Shown here: positions 61,632-64,000 of the stretch, in pieces
How positions within the stretch are numbered: the stretch's first letter is position 1
Layout of the letters: each line of letters begins with the position of its first letter
DNA from: Phycisphaerae bacterium
GTDB taxonomy: Bacteria > Planctomycetota > Phycisphaerae > UBA1845
Length of the DNA stretch: 64,000 nt
Direction: 5' to 3'
NCBI GenBank assembly: GCA_029260015.1
Contig: JAJDEB010000002.1
Span: 62,001-126,000, forward strand
Program-made: the position numbers and the translations under genes
The notes under the pieces: generated by a model
Seen by the model: only the letters and a program-made list of their open reading frames with translations
Databases searched by the model: none
Told to the model about the DNA's origin: nothing

Positions 61632-61755
61632 TCGCGAGCCAAGCCGCAACGTATTCTGCATTTGAACACAAATGGCCAACAGAATGCCGGCCATAACGTC
61701 TGTCGTGATGTTCAGCGCCCTGTCGATATAATCATCACCGACAAGGAGAAGGCGT

Positions 61756-63840
61756 ATGAACGCGGGCGGCGCATCAAACCAACCAAGAAACAAATCCGAA
61801 AACCAAACGAGCCAGCGGTGGAAAATACCGGCGCTGCTTGCCGTAATCGTATTGGGGGCAGGGGCTTTCCTCTTGATGCGCGGCGGCGCGTCTGATTCCA
61901 ATACTGACAATGACTCGAAACGCCTCAACGTATTACTGATCACGATGGACACAACCCGAGCCGACCACCTCGGCTGCTACGGGCATCCATCTCATGTGAC
62001 GCCGAACATCGATTTGATTGCTCAGCAAGGCGCTGTCTTTGAACAGTGCATGGCCTCAGCACCCAGCACGTTTCCGTCGCACTCGTCGATCATGACGGGA
62101 CTCTACCAATATGTGCACGGCGCCCGCGACAACATTGGATATCGACTCAGCGAAAGCAACGTCACGCTGGCAGAGACACTGCAAGAAAAAGGGTATGCGA
62201 CAGGGGCATTCGTGTCAGCCGCCCCCCTCGAACGCCGTAGCGGAATTGGGCAGGGCTTCCAAACTTATGAGGATTCTGGGGACGACACCGAATTGATCGG
62301 AGCGCAAACAAGCGATCGAGCAATTCGTTGGCTCAGAAATCATGCAACTGAACGGTTCTTTGCGTGGGTACATTTTTATGATCCGCACTTTCCGTACGAA
62401 GCCCCCGCTGATTTCATTTCGTCAGCGCCCAATGCGTACCTTCGCGAGATCGCATACATGGACGCCCAAATCGGGCGGATTACGACGGAACTCAAGCGAC
62501 TCAACAGTTATGACAACACGATCATTGTGCTGGTTGCAGATCATGGAGAGGGTCTGGGGCAGCACAACGAAAAAACGCATCTCTATTTCATATACAACAC
62601 CACAATTCACGTTCCATTCATCCTGCGGGCGCCCAATCTGGTTCAATCAAACCGCCGCATACAAACGCTTGTTCGCACGATAGACATCGCGCCAACCATT
62701 TTAGAGTTGCTTGATATGAAACTCCCTCCCGTGTGTCAGGGAACCGGGCTCGAAGCGCTGGCCACAGGAAACAAACAAGATTTAAGACTGTCAGCGTACT
62801 CGGAAACGATTGCCGGTAACCAAACGCTTGGTGCCTCCATTCTGCGTTCGATAAGTACGGGACAATATAAGTACATTCATGCGCCGCGCCCGGAATTGTA
62901 CGATCTGGCGGTCGATCCAGGCGAAATTAACAACCTTGCAGAAGAACGCGCCGAACAGGTGACGACCATGCGTGAAGCGATGCGTGGGCTTATCGCAGAA
63001 TCTCCGGAAATCGAAGACCTGGGCGACGAGACGATCAAGTTGGACGCCCAAGACCTTGCGCGATTGGAAAGCCTGGGTTACGTCGGTGGCGATTTGAAGA
63101 GCCTGCCTCCATCCGAAAGTGAGTTGGATCTCTTTGAACCTGACGGGCCCGATCCCAAGGATTTTGCCGATGAATTTTCGGTCCTCAGCGAAGCTCAGCA
63201 CCTTCTGCTGGACCGAAAGTTTCGTGAAGCGGAAGATTCATTCCGTCGATTGGCAAAGCAGTTCCCGGACGTCATCGACCTGAAGAAGAAGCTGGCCCGT
63301 GCGGTCTTCAATCAGGATCGCTTCGACGAGGCAATTCAAATCTACGATGAGATCTGCAATGAACATCCCGATGAAGTCGGGGTTCGTTATGGGTACGGCA
63401 AACTTCTCGACAAAGTGGGTCGGCGCAAGGACGCCATCAAGCAATTCATCGCTACTATTCAGTTGGATCCTGAACATCCAGAAGCCTGCCACGATCTTGG
63501 CATCGCCCTTCGCGAAGAGGGTCACATTCCAGAAGCGATTCGGTACCTTCAGCAAGCCGTCCGCGCTCGGCCTTCCTACATCCGGGCACACGTCAACCTC
63601 GCTCGTATTCACCTCGAACAACAAGAATTCGATGAGGCGATCAGTTCGTTTCGCGCCGCCGCCGATGTCTCTCCAGAAGACCCGGAATTGCGCGCCTCGG
63701 TTGCATTTGCGCTGCTGAGAGCTGGTCGATATGACAGCGCCGCGATTGAGGCGAATGCAGCGCTGGCACTGGATGCAAGCTACAAACCCGCTCAGCGAAT
63801 TCTTGGAGAAATCAAGAAAGCATCATCGGGACGACCTTAG
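61756..63840 (+). CDS. Sulfatase-superfamily hydrolase fused to TPR repeats
   Basis: 694 aa, ATG at 61756 with AAGGAG upstream. One membrane helix (about 24-41) anchors a sulfatase-fold domain (about 55-430): LLITMDTTRADHLGCYGH (metal Asp pair), APSTFPSHSSIMTGLY, VADHGEGLGQHNEKTH and IHVPFILRAP. Where sulfatases have C-x-P-S-R for formylglycine, this has S-T-F-P-S-H, so the nucleophile would be an unmodified Ser or Thr, as in phosphonate or phosphodiester hydrolases. After LARLESLGYVGG come about five TPRs (480-680). Substrate unknown; acts outside the membrane. Confidence 0.85.
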   Translation: MNAGGASNQPRNKSENQTSQRWKIPALLAVIVLGAGAFLLMRGGASDSNTDNDSKRLNVLLITMDTTRADHLGCYGHPSHVTPNIDLIAQQGAVFEQCMASAPSTFPSHSSIMTGLYQYVHGARDNIGYRLSESNVTLAETLQEKGYATGAFVSAAPLERRSGIGQGFQTYEDSGDDTELIGAQTSDRAIRWLRNHATERFFAWVHFYDPHFPYEAPADFISSAPNAYLREIAYMDAQIGRITTELKRLNSYDNTIIVLVADHGEGLGQHNEKTHLYFIYNTTIHVPFILRAPNLVQSNRRIQTLVRTIDIAPTILELLDMKLPPVCQGTGLEALATGNKQDLRLSAYSETIAGNQTLGASILRSISTGQYKYIHAPRPELYDLAVDPGEINNLAEERAEQVTTMREAMRGLIAESPEIEDLGDETIKLDAQDLARLESLGYVGGDLKSLPPSESELDLFEPDGPDPKDFADEFSVLSEAQHLLLDRKFREAEDSFRRLAKQFPDVIDLKKKLARAVFNQDRFDEAIQIYDEICNEHPDEVGVRYGYGKLLDKVGRRKDAIKQFIATIQLDPEHPEACHDLGIALREEGHIPEAIRYLQQAVRARPSYIRAHVNLARIHLEQQEFDEAISSFRAAADVSPEDPELRASVAFALLRAGRYDSAAIEANAALALDASYKPAQRILGEIKKASSGRP

Positions 63841-64000
63841 TTGACCGCTTGTGTGAATAGCGCGTAGTCAACCAAGTCAATCGCGCCATTACCGTCGAAA
63901 TCAATAATCTCGCAACCCGGGGTGATGCTCCCCTCGGTCGGCCCAACCACGCAGGGCAAAACCGACGCAAGGTCGGCCGCGTCTTTATCGCCATCTCCGT
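63837..64000 (-). CDS. C-terminal end of a dockerin-type secreted protein (5' part outside window)
   Basis: Minus-strand frame open from the window edge to TAA at 63837-63839: GDGDKDAADLASVLPCVVGP, then TPGCEIIDFDGNGAIDLVDYALF and TQAVN. Two D-x-D-G-x-x-D loops and a Cys in each half match the C-terminal cassettes of the protease at 22535 and the FG-GAP protein. Its stop overlaps the stop of the convergent sulfatase-like gene by 3 nt. The rest of the protein is not visible. Confidence 0.75.
   Translation of the reverse strand, partial: GDGDKDAADLASVLPCVVGPTEGSITPGCEIIDFDGNGAIDLVDYALFTQAVN

Overview
The window looks like chromosomal DNA of a planctomycete, most probably a Phycisphaerae-type lineage. 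This is inferred from content, not from a search. Pointers are the PEP-CTERM protein, the secreted proteins ending in a dockerin-like Ca-binding cassette, the FG-GAP protein, sulfatase/alkaline-phosphatase superfamily enzymes, many TPR proteins, a BlaI/M56 pair, and large secreted proteases. Genes are packed on both strands, start codons are ATG with some GTG/TTG, and many neighbours overlap by 4 nt. There is no phage, IS element, rRNA operon or CRISPR array. One tRNA (Thr, anticodon CGT) is present.

Layout. 1-6342 (minus): a histidine-type operon, TrpR-like repressor - hisG - hisD-like - hisB-like - HAD phosphatase - hisH - hisF - hisA, with a promoter containing a perfect 10-bp inverted repeat. 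The HisD- and HisB-like proteins have lost several metal ligands expected from the textbook enzymes. 6489-9546: M56/BlaR1-like protease and BlaI repressor (minus), two TACTA-N7-TAGTA operators, and a divergent phosphatase-like lipoprotein. 9548-17226: DinG-like helicase, lipoprotein, methyltransferase, SpoIID-like protein, ribosomal protein S18, a Trm112-like protein and an acyl-CoA synthetase-like ligase. 17410-22388 (plus): SPOR lipoprotein, two TPR proteins and a DUF1778/GNAT toxin-antitoxin pair with a promoter-embedded operator. 22535-28631: giant subtilisin, tRNA-Thr, TSUP transporter, small lipoprotein.

28740-35776: GNAT acetyltransferase, then a four-gene operon of two alkaline-phosphatase-superfamily proteins, a 62-aa ribbon-helix-helix-like protein and a membrane protein, then peptidase E. 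The second phosphatase-like gene carries a REPIN-type palindromic repeat translated in frame upstream of its lipoprotein signal. 35955-39892: a kelch/YHS metal-handling candidate and a carboxypeptidase-regulatory/TlpA thioredoxin reading frame interrupted by one in-frame UGA. That UGA is followed at a SECIS-compatible distance by a perfect hairpin with a GGUC loop. 39923-42848: FdhF/YdeP-type molybdopterin oxidoreductase and MobA.

42885-56880 (minus): a long run beginning with sensor kinase, response regulator, HD-GYP protein, GAF protein with a degenerate GGDEF domain and STAS protein. It continues into PilB, PilC, PilM, PilN, PilO, PilP-like and two pilins, and ends near a membrane-anchored HTH/coiled-coil protein with 19-bp tandem repeats upstream. 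The order suggests c-di-GMP-linked control of a type IV pilus/type II secretion machine. 57234-64000: BtpA-like protein, PEP-CTERM protein with a long leader, FG-GAP/UnbV protein, sulfatase-TPR protein, and the C-terminal end of another dockerin-type protein.

The items most worth follow-up are the UGA/SECIS-like interruption, the divergent his enzymes with their built-in repressor, the BlaI divergent regulon, the REPIN translated inside a lipoprotein, and the membrane-tethered HTH protein with its repeat array. All family assignments are from reading the translated sequence; no database search was possible.
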